Assembly: GCA_945871335.1 (NCBI GenBank)
Contig: CAMBWM010000032.1
Coordinates: 1-14,230 of the forward strand
Direction: 5' to 3'
DNA from: Polaromonas sp. YR568
GTDB lineage: Bacteria > Pseudomonadota > Gammaproteobacteria > Burkholderiales > Burkholderiaceae
Length of the DNA: 14,230 bases
The notes beneath the pieces were generated by a model that saw only the letters and a list, made by a program, of their open reading frames with translations, did no database searches and had not been told where the DNA came from. Positions 5,414-13,146 of this stretch are shown here, in pieces. A program made the position numbers and the translations under genes. How positions within the stretch are numbered: the first letter of the stretch is position 1; each line of letters begins with the position of its first letter.

Positions 5414-6582
5414 ACGCCCTCTTCGATCTTGGCCAGGTCTGCCGTGGCAAAACTCAGACGCAATGCGGCAGGGTCGGGGTCGTTGGCGAAAAATGGGGCG
5501 CCGGGCACAAAGGCTACGCCTTTTGCAATGGCGCGTTTGGCAAACTCTGCGGCGTCAGCGCTTTTGCCGCCAGCACCCGTCAGGCGGGTCCAAAAGAACA
5601 ATCCGCCCGCAGGCTGAGTGAACTCTATGGCCTCACCCAGCTCGCGCTTGAGCGCTGCGCCCATGGCCGCAGCCCGCTCTGCATACACAGAACGCACGCG
5701 AGCCAGCGTTGCAGGCATACGGCCTGCCTTCAGGTATTGAGCGGCTGTGGCCTGGGCAAAGGTGCTTGTGTGCGCATCGCTGAATTGCTTGCACATGGTT
5801 GCTTTTGCCAGCATTTCTGCAGGCGCAATCATCCAGCCCACACGCAGACCGGGGCTTAGAACCTTGCTCATGCTGCCGCAGTAAGCAATCAGCTCCCGGC
5901 TGCCGGGAACATCGGCGCTCAGGGCCAGCAGGCTCGGCGGGGGTGCCTGGTCAAAATACAGATCGCCATAGGGATCGTCCTCCACCACCATGGTTTGGTA
6001 TTTGACGGCCAGGGCCAGGATTTTCTTGCGGCGTTCAAGACTCAAAAGTGCGCCGCTGGGGTTACCGAAGGTCGGAATCAGGTACACAAACTTGGGTTTG
6101 TGCTCGGCCATCAAGCGCTCGAGCACATCGGTTTGCACGCCCTGCGCATCGATGGGTGCGCTGACGATGTCTGCACCGTACAGGCGAAAACACTGGATAG
6201 TCGCTAAAAAAGTAGGGCCTTCAACAATCACCTTATCGCCCGGATCGATCATGGTCTTGCCCAGCAAGTCCAGACCCTGCTGACTGCCGGTGGTCACGAT
6301 CATGCCCTCAGGGTCGACTTTCACACCTTTGCCGGCCATGAACAGCGCCAGTTGTTCTCGCAGCGGGTTGTAGCCCTCGGTGGCGCCGTACTGCAAAGCA
6401 CCACCAGCCTCTTGGCTCAAGGCCAGATTGACGGCGGATTGGATGCCCTCCACATCAAACATGGCACTGTCCGGAAAGCCGCCCGCAAAGCTGATGATGC
6501 CAGGCTTGCCAAGCAACTTGAACAGTTCTCGGATGGCGGAGGTTTCAACATTGTTCAGACGGTCGGCAAATGGCAGCGGCAT
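5389..6582 (-). CDS. PLP-dependent class I/II aminotransferase (2-aminoadipate aminotransferase-like)
   Basis: This 397-residue protein is full length for fold-type I aminotransferases of the LysN/MocR-related group. Visible features are SFAGGFPD (31-38), LQYGATEGYNPLR (63-75), TTGSQQGLDLLGK (97-109), the PLP-contacting PTFGNPSG (Asn174) and EDDPYGDLYF (Asp202, Tyr205), the Schiff-base lysine Lys240 in GSMSKVLSPGLRVGW, and LRLSFA with the substrate-carboxylate Arg375. It would transfer an amino group between an amino acid and a 2-oxoacid in the cytoplasm. Family members act on 2-aminoadipate, aromatic or branched-chain amino acids, and the substrate cannot be chosen from sequence alone. The ATG at 6582 has AAGAG upstream. 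It is divergent from nth, and its 3' end overlaps the terminator of the convergent hydrolase gene. Confidence 0.92.
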   Translation of the reverse strand: MPLPFADRLNNVETSAIRELFKLLGKPGIISFAGGFPDSAMFDVEGIQSAVNLALSQEAGGALQYGATEGYNPLREQLALFMAGKGVKVDPEGMIVTTGSQQGLDLLGKTMIDPGDKVIVEGPTFLATIQCFRLYGADIVSAPIDAQGVQTDVLERLMAEHKPKFVYLIPTFGNPSGALLSLERRKKILALAVKYQTMVVEDDPYGDLYFDQAPPPSLLALSADVPGSRELIAYCGSMSKVLSPGLRVGWMIAPAEMLAKATMCKQFSDAHTSTFAQATAAQYLKAGRMPATLARVRSVYAERAAAMGAALKRELGEAIEFTQPAGGLFFWTRLTGAGGKSADAAEFAKRAIAKGVAFVPGAPFFANDPDPAALRLSFATADLAKIEEGVKRLGQAL

Positions 6583-6659
6583 AAAACATCTCTTAAGTTT
6601 TTAAACACGTGGGGCATGTTAACGCCGGACGGCGATCGCGCCTGCATCAGCCTAAACTG

Positions 6660-7316
6660 ATGGCCATGAAAACCGCCCAAATTGACACTTTTTTTGCTAC
6701 GCTCAAAGCCGCTAACCCGATGCCGGTGACTGAGCTGGCCTACACCAGCGTGTTTGAGCTCTTGACGGCGGTTTTGCTTTCAGCGCAGGCTACCGACGTG
6801 AGCGTTAACAAGGCCACGCACCAGCTTTTCCCAGTGGCCAACACGCCGGAAAAAATCTTAGCACTCGGACTGGAAAGGCTTGAGAGCTACCTCAAGAGCA
6901 TCGGTCTGTACCGCAGCAAAGCCAAGCATTTGTTACAAACCTGTCAGATCTTGGTCGAGCGCCACGGCGGCGAAGTACCTCGCACCCGCGAAGCGCTGCA
7001 GGCGCTGCCGGGCGTTGGCCGCAAGACGGCCAACGTGGTACTGAACTCAGCTTTTGGTGAAGCCGTCATGGCAGTCGACACGCACATCTTCCGGGTCAGC
7101 AACCGTACCGGTTTGGCCCCCGGAAAGAACGTAGATGAAGTCGAAGCCGGCTTGATGAAACGCGTTCCAGACAAGTACCTTGTAGATGCGCACCACTGGC
7201 TGATTTTGCATGGCCGCTACGTCTGCCAGGCTCGCACGCCACAGTGTTGGCAATGTGGCGTGCGCGACTGTTGCGACTTCAAGCCCAAGTCAACGCCGCC
7301 AACTTCAAGGCTCTAA
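6660..7316 (+). CDS. nth: Endonuclease III (DNA glycosylase/AP lyase)
   Basis: The 218-residue protein aligns along its whole length with Escherichia coli Nth. It has LLSAQATDVSVNKAT (39-53), the helix-hairpin-helix ALPGVGRKTANVV (115-127) with catalytic Lys122, catalytic Asp140 in VDTHIFRV, and DAHHWLILHGRYVC. The [4Fe-4S] ligands Cys189, Cys196, Cys199 and Cys205 have the standard C-x6-C-x2-C-x5-C spacing. It removes oxidised pyrimidines and nicks abasic sites in base excision repair. An upstream GTG at 6609 is open but adds non-homologous residues. ATG 6660 or ATG 6666 gives the normal N-terminus, and 6666 matches the E. coli length exactly. The 3' end overlaps the convergent btuD by 12 bases, with no terminator between them. 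Confidence 0.97.
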   Translation: MAMKTAQIDTFFATLKAANPMPVTELAYTSVFELLTAVLLSAQATDVSVNKATHQLFPVANTPEKILALGLERLESYLKSIGLYRSKAKHLLQTCQILVERHGGEVPRTREALQALPGVGRKTANVVLNSAFGEAVMAVDTHIFRVSNRTGLAPGKNVDEVEAGLMKRVPDKYLVDAHHWLILHGRYVCQARTPQCWQCGVRDCCDFKPKSTPPTSRL

Positions 7317-8108
7317 ACCCTGAATACGCGGCACGGCCAGCCATTGGCCTTCGAGCATGGCCACGCGCACACGATGTTCAAACACTTGCTCTAACGCTCT
7401 GTGTGTGGTGACTTCTTTGCATGCGCCTTGATGTATCAGTCGACCTTGTTGCAAGATCAACATGTCGTCGGCCTGCAAGGCGATGGAAATTTCATGCAAC
7501 ACACTGACCACGGTTATGCCCTGCGACACCAGCGTCCGCACCAACAAAAGCCACTGCGCCTGGTGCGGCGGGTCCAGGTTAGACAAAGGCTCATCCATCA
7601 ACAGCAGCTGCGCCTCGACAGCTAAGACGCGCGCCAGCAATACGCGCTGGCGTTCACCGGCAGACAGCTGCCCAAACAAACGATCACGCCACGCCCAGGC
7701 CTGCATGACAGCCAAGGCGCGCGCCACAGCCGCATGATCCGACGCAGCAGGACCGGCCAGCCAAGCCTGGTGCGGCATGCGCCCAAGCATCACCAGGTCG
7801 TAGACGCGCAGGTCCTCGTCACAGGCCTCGCCCTGCCCCAACCACGCGATGTGCTGAGCGCGGGTGCGGGCACTAAAGCTTTGCAAAGGCTGGCCCAACC
7901 ATTGCACAGCGCCGGTGCAAGGCAGCAGGCCTGCCAGCACACGCAAGAGGCTTGACTTGCCAGCACCGTTAGGACCAACCACGCTGACCCAACTGCCAGG
8001 GCGCAAGCCAAAAGACAGACCATGCAAAACTGGTGCGCCGCCCAACTGCGCTATCAGCGAGTTGGCTTGCAAGGCAAATTCACCTGGGTTGATGATGCAC
8101 TGGCTCAT
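7305..8108 (-). CDS. btuD: Cobalamin ABC transporter ATP-binding protein (BtuD-like)
   Basis: The 267-residue ATPase has Walker A GPNGAGKSS (45-53), a Q-loop region at WLGQGEA (89-95), the signature LSAGERQ (148-154), Walker B LLLMDEP (168-174), the D-loop SNLDP and the H-loop His205 in VLHEIS. It belongs to the FecE/BtuD group that powers import of cobalamin, haem or siderophores with FecCD-type permeases. The reading frame stays open to 8804, but the start at 8108 is clear: the ATG overlaps the btuC stop as ATGA and has a GGGGGAG ribosome binding site. The upstream extension has no homology and lies antiparallel within btuC. Cobalamin is inferred from the riboswitch and the receptor at the head of the operon. 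It is the last gene of the operon. Confidence 0.92.
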   Translation of the reverse strand: MSQCIINPGEFALQANSLIAQLGGAPVLHGLSFGLRPGSWVSVVGPNGAGKSSLLRVLAGLLPCTGAVQWLGQPLQSFSARTRAQHIAWLGQGEACDEDLRVYDLVMLGRMPHQAWLAGPAASDHAAVARALAVMQAWAWRDRLFGQLSAGERQRVLLARVLAVEAQLLLMDEPLSNLDPPHQAQWLLLVRTLVSQGITVVSVLHEISIALQADDMLILQQGRLIHQGACKEVTTHRALEQVFEHRVRVAMLEGQWLAVPRIQGLEP

Positions 8109-9139
8109 GCGCCGCTCCCCCGGCGCCAAGCACTTTGACCATGCATCAGCCAGAGCAAATACACGCCGCCGATAACAGCAGTGAGTACGCCAACAGGCAA
8201 CTCGCGCGGCGCCATCAGGGACCGCGCCAGCAAGTCGGCCGCCTGCAATAAAACGGCGCCGCACAAGCTGGCCAAACCGATCAAGCGCGCGGGTGTGGTT
8301 TTGACCAGCGAACGTACGAGATGAGGTGCGGCCAAGCCGACAAAAGCAACTAAACCCGTGTGCGCAACCGCCGTGCCGGTGGCCAGCGCCAGCACTACAA
8401 CCAGACCCGCACGCAATGCCGGCAGCGGCAGACCCAAGCTTTGCGCAGTGGCTTCGCCGAGTGCGAGCGCATCCAACAATGGGCTCATGAGCCAGGCCAG
8501 CAAGCCGCACAAAACCACCACACTTGCCATGAGGATGCATGACGGCCAAGCCAAAAAGCTGGTGCTGCCCAGCATGAAAGACTGCATGGCCTGCATGATG
8601 CCCGGCACCAATAACAAGACCAGGGAGCTCACAGCCCCCAGCACCACACCCACCACCACGCCGGCCAACAGCAGCCGCAAAGTCTGCTGCACACCTTGCG
8701 CCAGCAGCAGGGTCAAAAGTACCGCCAGCAAGGCGCCAGCAAAGGCAGCACCAGAAAGCCCCATTAACGCCAGCCATTGCGTCGCCAGTGGCGAAACACC
8801 CCAAAGAGCCATGGCAAGGGCAACGCCCAGCGACGCGCCCGATGCACTGCCTAACAGATAGGGGTCAGCCAGCGGGTTACGAAATAAACCCTGCGCCAAA
8901 GCACCAGCTAAGCCCAGCAAGGCGCCGGCCAGCCAGGCACCCACACTGCGGGGCAAACGGATCTCCCAGACAATTTGCCAGGCAGAGGGATCACGCTGCA
9001 GCAAAGCCAGGCTGTCCCAGCCGGTACTGCCAACACCCATACCCAGTAGCAACAAAATGACACTGAGCAGCAACAAAGCTAGCGCCAGCCAACGACCAGG
9101 CTTGGCGTATCGCGAGGCTGGGTCGGTGCCGGACGTCAT
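8105..9139 (-). CDS. btuC: Cobalamin ABC transporter permease (BtuC-like, FecCD family)
   Basis: The 344-residue membrane protein has about ten membrane helices and the FecCD hallmarks: RLPRSVGAWLAGALLGLAG (61-79) and RNPLADPYLLGSASGASLG (87-105) near the N-terminus, and FVGLAAPHLVR (with HTGLVAFVG before it) and PRELPVGVLTAVIGG near the C-terminus. Two copies form the inner-membrane channel that receives cobalamin from the periplasmic binding protein. A GTG at 9160 would add seven residues. The ATG at 9139 is chosen because it overlaps the upstream stop as ATGA, the same arrangement as at the btuC/btuD junction, and has GGAG about 11 bases upstream. Both overlaps indicate translational coupling. 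Confidence 0.92.
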   Translation of the reverse strand: MTSGTDPASRYAKPGRWLALALLLLSVILLLLGMGVGSTGWDSLALLQRDPSAWQIVWEIRLPRSVGAWLAGALLGLAGALAQGLFRNPLADPYLLGSASGASLGVALAMALWGVSPLATQWLALMGLSGAAFAGALLAVLLTLLLAQGVQQTLRLLLAGVVVGVVLGAVSSLVLLLVPGIMQAMQSFMLGSTSFLAWPSCILMASVVVLCGLLAWLMSPLLDALALGEATAQSLGLPLPALRAGLVVVLALATGTAVAHTGLVAFVGLAAPHLVRSLVKTTPARLIGLASLCGAVLLQAADLLARSLMAPRELPVGVLTAVIGGVYLLWLMHGQSAWRRGSGA

Positions 9140-9999
9140 CGGCTGTGTTTCTCCAGACACTGCGCCATCAGGCGTGCGCCTTCAGCCAGCCGTGGTCCGG
9201 GTCTCACCACAATGTCGGCTTGTTCAGGACTTAGAACACAGACGCGCTTGGCGCGAATAGCGCGCATTGATGCCCAACCAGGGTAAAGCACCAAGCCTTC
9301 GGCACTTCGGCTGCTGACAATCAATAAATCAGGATCTGCGCGCAAGACAAACTCCGGGTTCAATTGCGGAAACGGCCCTAGCGCCGCTGGAACAATATTG
9401 CGCACACCAATGCGCGCTAGCGTTTGTCCGATGAAAGATGACTCACCGGCCGCATAAGGTCCACGTCCGACTTCAACATAAACGCGCGAACCCCGTGCAT
9501 TTGGCGAAAGGCTCGTAACAACATCATTGAGCTGGGCATCAATACCTTGCCACAACTGCACCGCAGTCGAAGGCGGCAAACCCAGCACATCACCCAGAGT
9601 TTTCAGCACACGCTGCAAATCTGCGTGGGTTTTAGGCTCCAGCGCCAATACCTTGATACCCAGCGACTGCAGGCGCTGGCCAGCCCGCGAGGAACCGGCG
9701 AGCAAGACCAGGTCAGGCTTAAGCGCCACGACGGCTTCGATACTGGGCGCAAGGCCTGAGCCGACCCCGGGCAATTGGCGCACGCTGGCAGGAAAGTTGG
9801 AGAACTCATCTACACCCACCAGCCGCTGGCACTGCGACAAAGCGCAAACACTTTCGGTCAACGAGGGCAGCAAGCTGACAATGCGTTGCGGCGGTTTGTC
9901 TAAGTTCAATGGCACGCCCAGATCGTCAAAAACCTGCAAGGCGAATGCAGGCGTCACCAGACATACGCACAGACAAAAGACCCGTAAAGACTTAAGCAT
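9136..9999 (-). CDS. btuF: Periplasmic cobalamin-binding protein (BtuF-like)
   Basis: Starting at the ATG at 9999, the 287-residue protein begins with a Sec signal peptide (MLKSLRVFC, a hydrophobic core, then TPAFA with cleavage about residue 20). The mature part has the two-lobe class III binding-protein pattern: PQRIVSLLPSLTESVCAL (37-54), IEAVVALKPDLVLL, a long linking helix, and the second lobe with VYVEVGRGPYAAGESSFIGQTLARIG and RADPDLLIVS. BtuF binds vitamin B12 in the periplasm and docks on BtuC. An ATG-type start 16 codons upstream would bury the signal peptide and lie inside the preceding gene, so it is rejected. The start overlaps the preceding gene by 8 bases, and the stop overlaps btuC as ATGA. 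Confidence 0.88.
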   Translation of the reverse strand: MLKSLRVFCLCVCLVTPAFALQVFDDLGVPLNLDKPPQRIVSLLPSLTESVCALSQCQRLVGVDEFSNFPASVRQLPGVGSGLAPSIEAVVALKPDLVLLAGSSRAGQRLQSLGIKVLALEPKTHADLQRVLKTLGDVLGLPPSTAVQLWQGIDAQLNDVVTSLSPNARGSRVYVEVGRGPYAAGESSFIGQTLARIGVRNIVPAALGPFPQLNPEFVLRADPDLLIVSSRSAEGLVLYPGWASMRAIRAKRVCVLSPEQADIVVRPGPRLAEGARLMAQCLEKHSR

Positions 10000-10792
10000 G
10001 CTGCGCACCCCAGGCCATGATGATGCGGTGCAGTTGCTCAACGCCATCGGTCAGCGCGGCCGGCCCCGGTTGCAAAATGTCAGCCGACTTAATCTCAAAG
10101 ATCTGTCCGGTCTTGACGGCATTCACATCCGCCCAGCCGGGTCGCGCCAGCACATGCGCAGGCCGAAAACGCCGCCCGCACCAGGAGCCCATTACGATGT
10201 CAGGCCGGCGGGCCACGATGTCAGTGCCGTCGGCAATGATGCGGTCTTTTCCCATGGACTGGCACGCCAGTTCGGGGAAACAGTCGTCACCACCGGCGAT
10301 ACCGATCAACTCAGACACCCAGGCAATCGCACTGATGTGCGGGTCGTACCACTCTTCAAAGTACACACGCGGGCGACGCTTGAGCGCAGTGGCTTCATGG
10401 GCAATGTCTGCTAAACGTTGCTGCATGGCCTTGATGCGCTGCATGCCCTGCTCGGCTTGCCCGACCATGGCAGCGAGCTGGTAAAGCATCGAGAAAATTT
10501 CAGCCACGCTGCGCTGGTTGAAGATGGTGACCTGCACACCCGCGCGAATTAACTGCGACGCAATATCTGCCTGCAAATCAGAAAAACCGATCACGCAATC
10601 GGGCTTGAGGGCTACGATTTTGTCGATCTTGGCACTCAAAAAAGCGCTGACCCGGGGCTTTTCAAGCCGCGCCTGCGGGGGGCGCACCGTATAGCCCGAA
10701 ATCCCCACAATGCGCCGCTCTTCCCCCAACAGATAAAGCCACTCGGTGGGCTCTTCTGTCAGGCAGACGATGCGTTGGGGGCCGAGGTTCAT
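9992..10792 (-). CDS. Cobalamin-binding-like protein of the BtuF fold without signal peptide
   Basis: This 266-residue protein begins directly with the binding-protein fold (RIVCLTEEPTEWLYLLG, residues 7-23), with no signal peptide or membrane anchor, so it is probably cytoplasmic. Other markers are the KIVALKPDCVIGF segment, VYFEEWYDPHISAIAWVSEL, IGIAGGDD and RRPDIVMGSWCG. These fit a family usually annotated as cobalamin-binding protein within the BtuF/FhuD superfamily, often found beside B12 uptake genes. Its exact role is not established. It might hold or deliver cobalamin inside the cell, or bind another ligand. The ATG at 10792 follows the btuB stop with no base between, and the 3' end overlaps the exported BtuF-like gene by 8 bases. 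There is no upstream in-frame signal sequence, since the preceding bases are the btuB 3' end. Confidence 0.84.
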   Translation of the reverse strand: MNLGPQRIVCLTEEPTEWLYLLGEERRIVGISGYTVRPPQARLEKPRVSAFLSAKIDKIVALKPDCVIGFSDLQADIASQLIRAGVQVTIFNQRSVAEIFSMLYQLAAMVGQAEQGMQRIKAMQQRLADIAHEATALKRRPRVYFEEWYDPHISAIAWVSELIGIAGGDDCFPELACQSMGKDRIIADGTDIVARRPDIVMGSWCGRRFRPAHVLARPGWADVNAVKTGQIFEIKSADILQPGPAALTDGVEQLHRIIMAWGAQHA

Positions 10793-12751
10793 TTAGAAGC
10801 TTCGCTGGGCCATGAGGTGAAACGTGCGACCGACTTCCGGGTAAATCGACTTTAAACTCGCGCCACAACGCGATCGGTAGTTGTAATACTGTTGATCAGT
10901 CAAGTTGTTGAGGATGGCGGAAAGCGTCCAATCTTGCACTCTTTCACTGTAACGAATATTCAAAGTCCCGTAGCCTGGCGTCTTGACACTGCAACTGTTT
11001 GAAAAATCATCTGTGACGCGCTGAGACGAGACAAACTGCGAAGTCAGTGACACCGTTCGCTTTTCTGACAGAAGATAGGAAAGCCGCACCGTCAAGCTCT
11101 GCGAAGGAACCATGGGGACTGTGCTTCCAGCGTAGGAGCCGCTAAGAAAAACCGCTTCGCGGTTTGCATACTGGATGCCTGCATCAACGGCTTTTGCAAG
11201 CTTTGCAGTGGCCTCAAATTCAACACCCGAACGCCTTGTAGGATCGAAATTGATGTTGCTGAATGAAGCAGGGTCATAGCCGATTTCATTGATCAGATCA
11301 CTGCGGTAGTAGCGCACAGACCACTTGCCCCAACTTGGTTTGGAGCGATAACCCAATTCCATATCTTCGGACGTCTGAGGCTTTAGCAATGAAACCGCCG
11401 GACAGGCAGGTCCCCCAAAATCTTGGCAACCAAATTCATCTGCATTCGCCAATCGGAAACTTGTGCCCAACCGACTGAAAAGCTCTCCATTTGCACCGGT
11501 ACGAATGGCTGCACCTATGTCCCAACTGGTATTGATGTTCTTGAGTTGCCCAACCGCTCCGCCGCTGATGGCGCGGTTCGCTGAAGTTTGGCGAGCACCG
11601 CCATAAATTTTTAGACCAGGCTCCTTCAAAGTTATTTCGTGACGGACATAAACCGCATCAGACCTCTGGTTGACTTTCGTTAAACCGCGGTCTCTATCCT
11701 GCGACCAATTTTCGGTGTCCACACCGACCAAAAAACGTTGTTGCGCAGCCCCCAGCTTAAATTCTCTCCAAGAACGGACGGCTGCTCTGTTGGCGTTGGT
11801 AGCACTGCTAGGTTTGTAGTCAGGATAGGGCGGGCTGATAAAGACAGAATCTGTTTGATCCGTTCGATGACTCACATCTAACCCAACACGCCAATCTCCG
11901 ACAAACGTTTCCCCATTGACTTGGAAATTACGTTTTTCACTTAGAAAGTTGTCTTGTAACTTGTAGGTCTTTCTCGGATTGGTCGCAAAATCTGCCGGCG
12001 TGATACCCCCAGGCAAACCACCCTTGGACGATTGCGCCCCGATTCGAAAAGACAATTGCGAAGTCCCCTCTACCCAGGTGGCACTGGCCAAAGCATTGCG
12101 ATCCTGATGCGCGAAGTTGGCCCGCTGATTGTCGGTAGTGAATGCGTTTGCATAAACCAGGTAACGCCAAGAACCTGTCGCCGTCCGCAGTGACAAGCGC
12201 CCATCACTGGTGGCGAAACTGCCCAAGCTCAAGCTTGCAGAACCGCCAGGCTCTACCAGCCCTTTGTTGGTGATGACGTTGATAACACCGGCTGTAGCGC
12301 CCTCGCCGTGCAAGACCGAACCATTGCCACGCACAATCTCGATCCGTTCGATGCTGTCAATCGGAATCCACGACAGTGATACGCCCGAAGAATCACCTTC
12401 GTTTTGCCTGACGCTGTCGACAAGAATCACCATATTGCTGCTGGCTGTTTCACCGAATCCCCGAAGATCTAGGGACTGATCTCTGCCGCCGGTCGTGTCT
12501 ACACGGCCGACCACACCACCAAGCCAGCGGATGGCTTCATTGGCGTTTGTCATGCCGGTGGCTTGAATTTCTGCGGCGGTAATGACCACAACACCTTGCG
12601 GTAACAAGCTGGGATCTTGCGGAATTCTGGCCGCAGTCACCACAGTTTCAGGCAAGGTTTGAACTGAGGAAGTCTGCGCATAGACGGTCGAAACCGACAG
12701 GGCAGCCTGGAAAAGCGCGGCCAAAAGCCAGCGCGAGTGAAGTTTTCTCAT
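10793..12751 (-). CDS. btuB: TonB-dependent outer-membrane receptor, BtuB-like (cobalamin)
   Basis: The 652-residue protein has a signal peptide (MRKLHSRWLLAALF to VYA, cleavage about residue 25), a TonB box (ETVVTAARI, 35-43), a plug domain (about 45-150, with DLRGFGE, IPIDSIERIEIVRGNGSVLHGEGATAGVINVIT) and a 22-strand-type barrel ending in the terminal Phe (FHLMAQRSF). TonB, ExbB and ExbD energise such receptors to import scarce ligands. Cobalamin is the likely ligand because a cobalamin riboswitch precedes the gene and btuF/btuC/btuD follow. The ATG at 12751 gives a normal signal peptide, and a TTG at 12760 is the alternative. No strong ribosome binding site is seen (GGG about 12 bases upstream), in keeping with translational control by the leader. 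Cys pairs in the barrel loops (FGCQDFGGPACP) may form disulphides. Confidence 0.92.
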   Translation of the reverse strand: MRKLHSRWLLAALFQAALSVSTVYAQTSSVQTLPETVVTAARIPQDPSLLPQGVVVITAAEIQATGMTNANEAIRWLGGVVGRVDTTGGRDQSLDLRGFGETASSNMVILVDSVRQNEGDSSGVSLSWIPIDSIERIEIVRGNGSVLHGEGATAGVINVITNKGLVEPGGSASLSLGSFATSDGRLSLRTATGSWRYLVYANAFTTDNQRANFAHQDRNALASATWVEGTSQLSFRIGAQSSKGGLPGGITPADFATNPRKTYKLQDNFLSEKRNFQVNGETFVGDWRVGLDVSHRTDQTDSVFISPPYPDYKPSSATNANRAAVRSWREFKLGAAQQRFLVGVDTENWSQDRDRGLTKVNQRSDAVYVRHEITLKEPGLKIYGGARQTSANRAISGGAVGQLKNINTSWDIGAAIRTGANGELFSRLGTSFRLANADEFGCQDFGGPACPAVSLLKPQTSEDMELGYRSKPSWGKWSVRYYRSDLINEIGYDPASFSNINFDPTRRSGVEFEATAKLAKAVDAGIQYANREAVFLSGSYAGSTVPMVPSQSLTVRLSYLLSEKRTVSLTSQFVSSQRVTDDFSNSCSVKTPGYGTLNIRYSERVQDWTLSAILNNLTDQQYYNYRSRCGASLKSIYPEVGRTFHLMAQRSF

Positions 12752-12811
12752 TTGAATCAACCCGTAACAAAGGCTCTCACCGGCATCCCCGCCAGTGCAT
12801 GAGCGTCACGC

Positions 12812-12837
12812 TGGTGCGCTTGTAACAAGACGCACCA
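12812..12837 (-). promoter_or_regulatory. Hairpin after the B12 box, likely part of the riboswitch expression platform
   Basis: TGGTGCG and CGCACCA (12812-12818 and 12831-12837) pair, and inside them CTTG and CAAG pair with one bulged base, giving a hairpin immediately downstream of the aptamer. In cobalamin riboswitches a hairpin here (P13) can form a kissing loop with L5. AACAAG (12824-12829) could alternatively pair with CTTGTT (12842-12847), which overlaps the 3' strand of P1, so two exclusive folds are possible. No U run follows, so control is probably translational. Confidence 0.5.
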
Positions 12838-12843
12838 ACACCT

Positions 12844-13096
12844 TGTTGGCCGGTATCCGGGCTGACGAAACAACCTTCATCGCCTTCCCATGCGCTTGTT
12901 CAAGGCGCTCAGTGGCGAGTGATGAAAGCGGGATGAATCATTAAGCAAAAAGCTTAAATACATCCGTTCGTTTTACCGTTGCGGGGGCAGCGCAGGTTAA
13001 AAGTTTTGGCGCTGGTAGACCTGAGTCTGCTTAGCTTTGACTTTCTCCTGCTTCCCGTTGAACTGCGGCGTGTGAACCACACCGCGAGCACCAACA
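12844..13096 (-). ncRNA. Cobalamin riboswitch (aptamer) upstream of btuB
   Basis: The minus-strand leader contains the conserved blocks of the cobalamin riboswitch in order. First is TGTTGG (13096-13091), which pairs with CCAACA (12849-12844) as P1. GGTGC follows at 13092-13088, then GGGAA (13056-13052), the core CTGCCCCCGCAACGGTAA (12990-12973), CCACTG (12915-12910), GGGAAGG (12889-12883) and the B12 box GTCAGCCCGGATACCGGCC (12866-12848). The full aptamer is about 253 bases and ends 92 bases before the btuB start. Adenosylcobalamin or another cobalamin is expected to bind and reduce btuB expression. The segment 13020-12991 differs from the common GGTGnAAnTCC form, so the P3-P4 junction assignment is less certain than the rest. 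Confidence 0.92.
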
Positions 13097-13130
13097 TTTG
13101 CATTCTAAGCTGTGCATCCGCCATCAACCC

Positions 13131-13136
13131 TACAAT
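13131..13136 (+). promoter_or_regulatory. Likely -10 element of the zap operon
   Basis: TACAAT at 13131-13136 sits in CCTACAATCAC, the same 11 bases that surround the -10 element of the 6S RNA promoter at 13695-13704. A start about 7 bases downstream would fall near 13143, leaving only 3-4 bases before the ATG at 13147. No good -35 element is seen. Confidence 0.4.
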
Positions 13137-13146
13137 CACAATTCAG

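Noticed and set aside
5275..5859. Plus-strand open frame of 194 codons
   Set aside because: It overlaps the end of the dienelactone hydrolase gene and lies antisense to the aminotransferase gene. The composition is that of a shadow frame.
6609..6659. GTG start upstream of nth
   Set aside because: The extra 17 residues have no counterpart in endonuclease III, whose N-terminus matches the ATG at 6660 or 6666.
8109..8804. Open extension of the btuD frame upstream of 8108 (would make a 499-residue protein)
   Set aside because: It lies inside the btuC coding region in another frame, is compositionally odd (Gly/Cys/Ala-rich) and lacks homology. The ATGA overlap and GGGGGAG site at 8108 mark the true start.
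9527..10414. Plus-strand open frame of 295 codons
   Set aside because: It is antisense to the two BtuF-fold genes, which have clear family motifs. The plus-strand product has no recognisable features.
12979..13146. In-frame N-terminal extension of the zapB-like gene
   Set aside because: It overlaps the cobalamin riboswitch core, has no coiled-coil pattern, and TACAAT at 13131 suggests transcription starts later.
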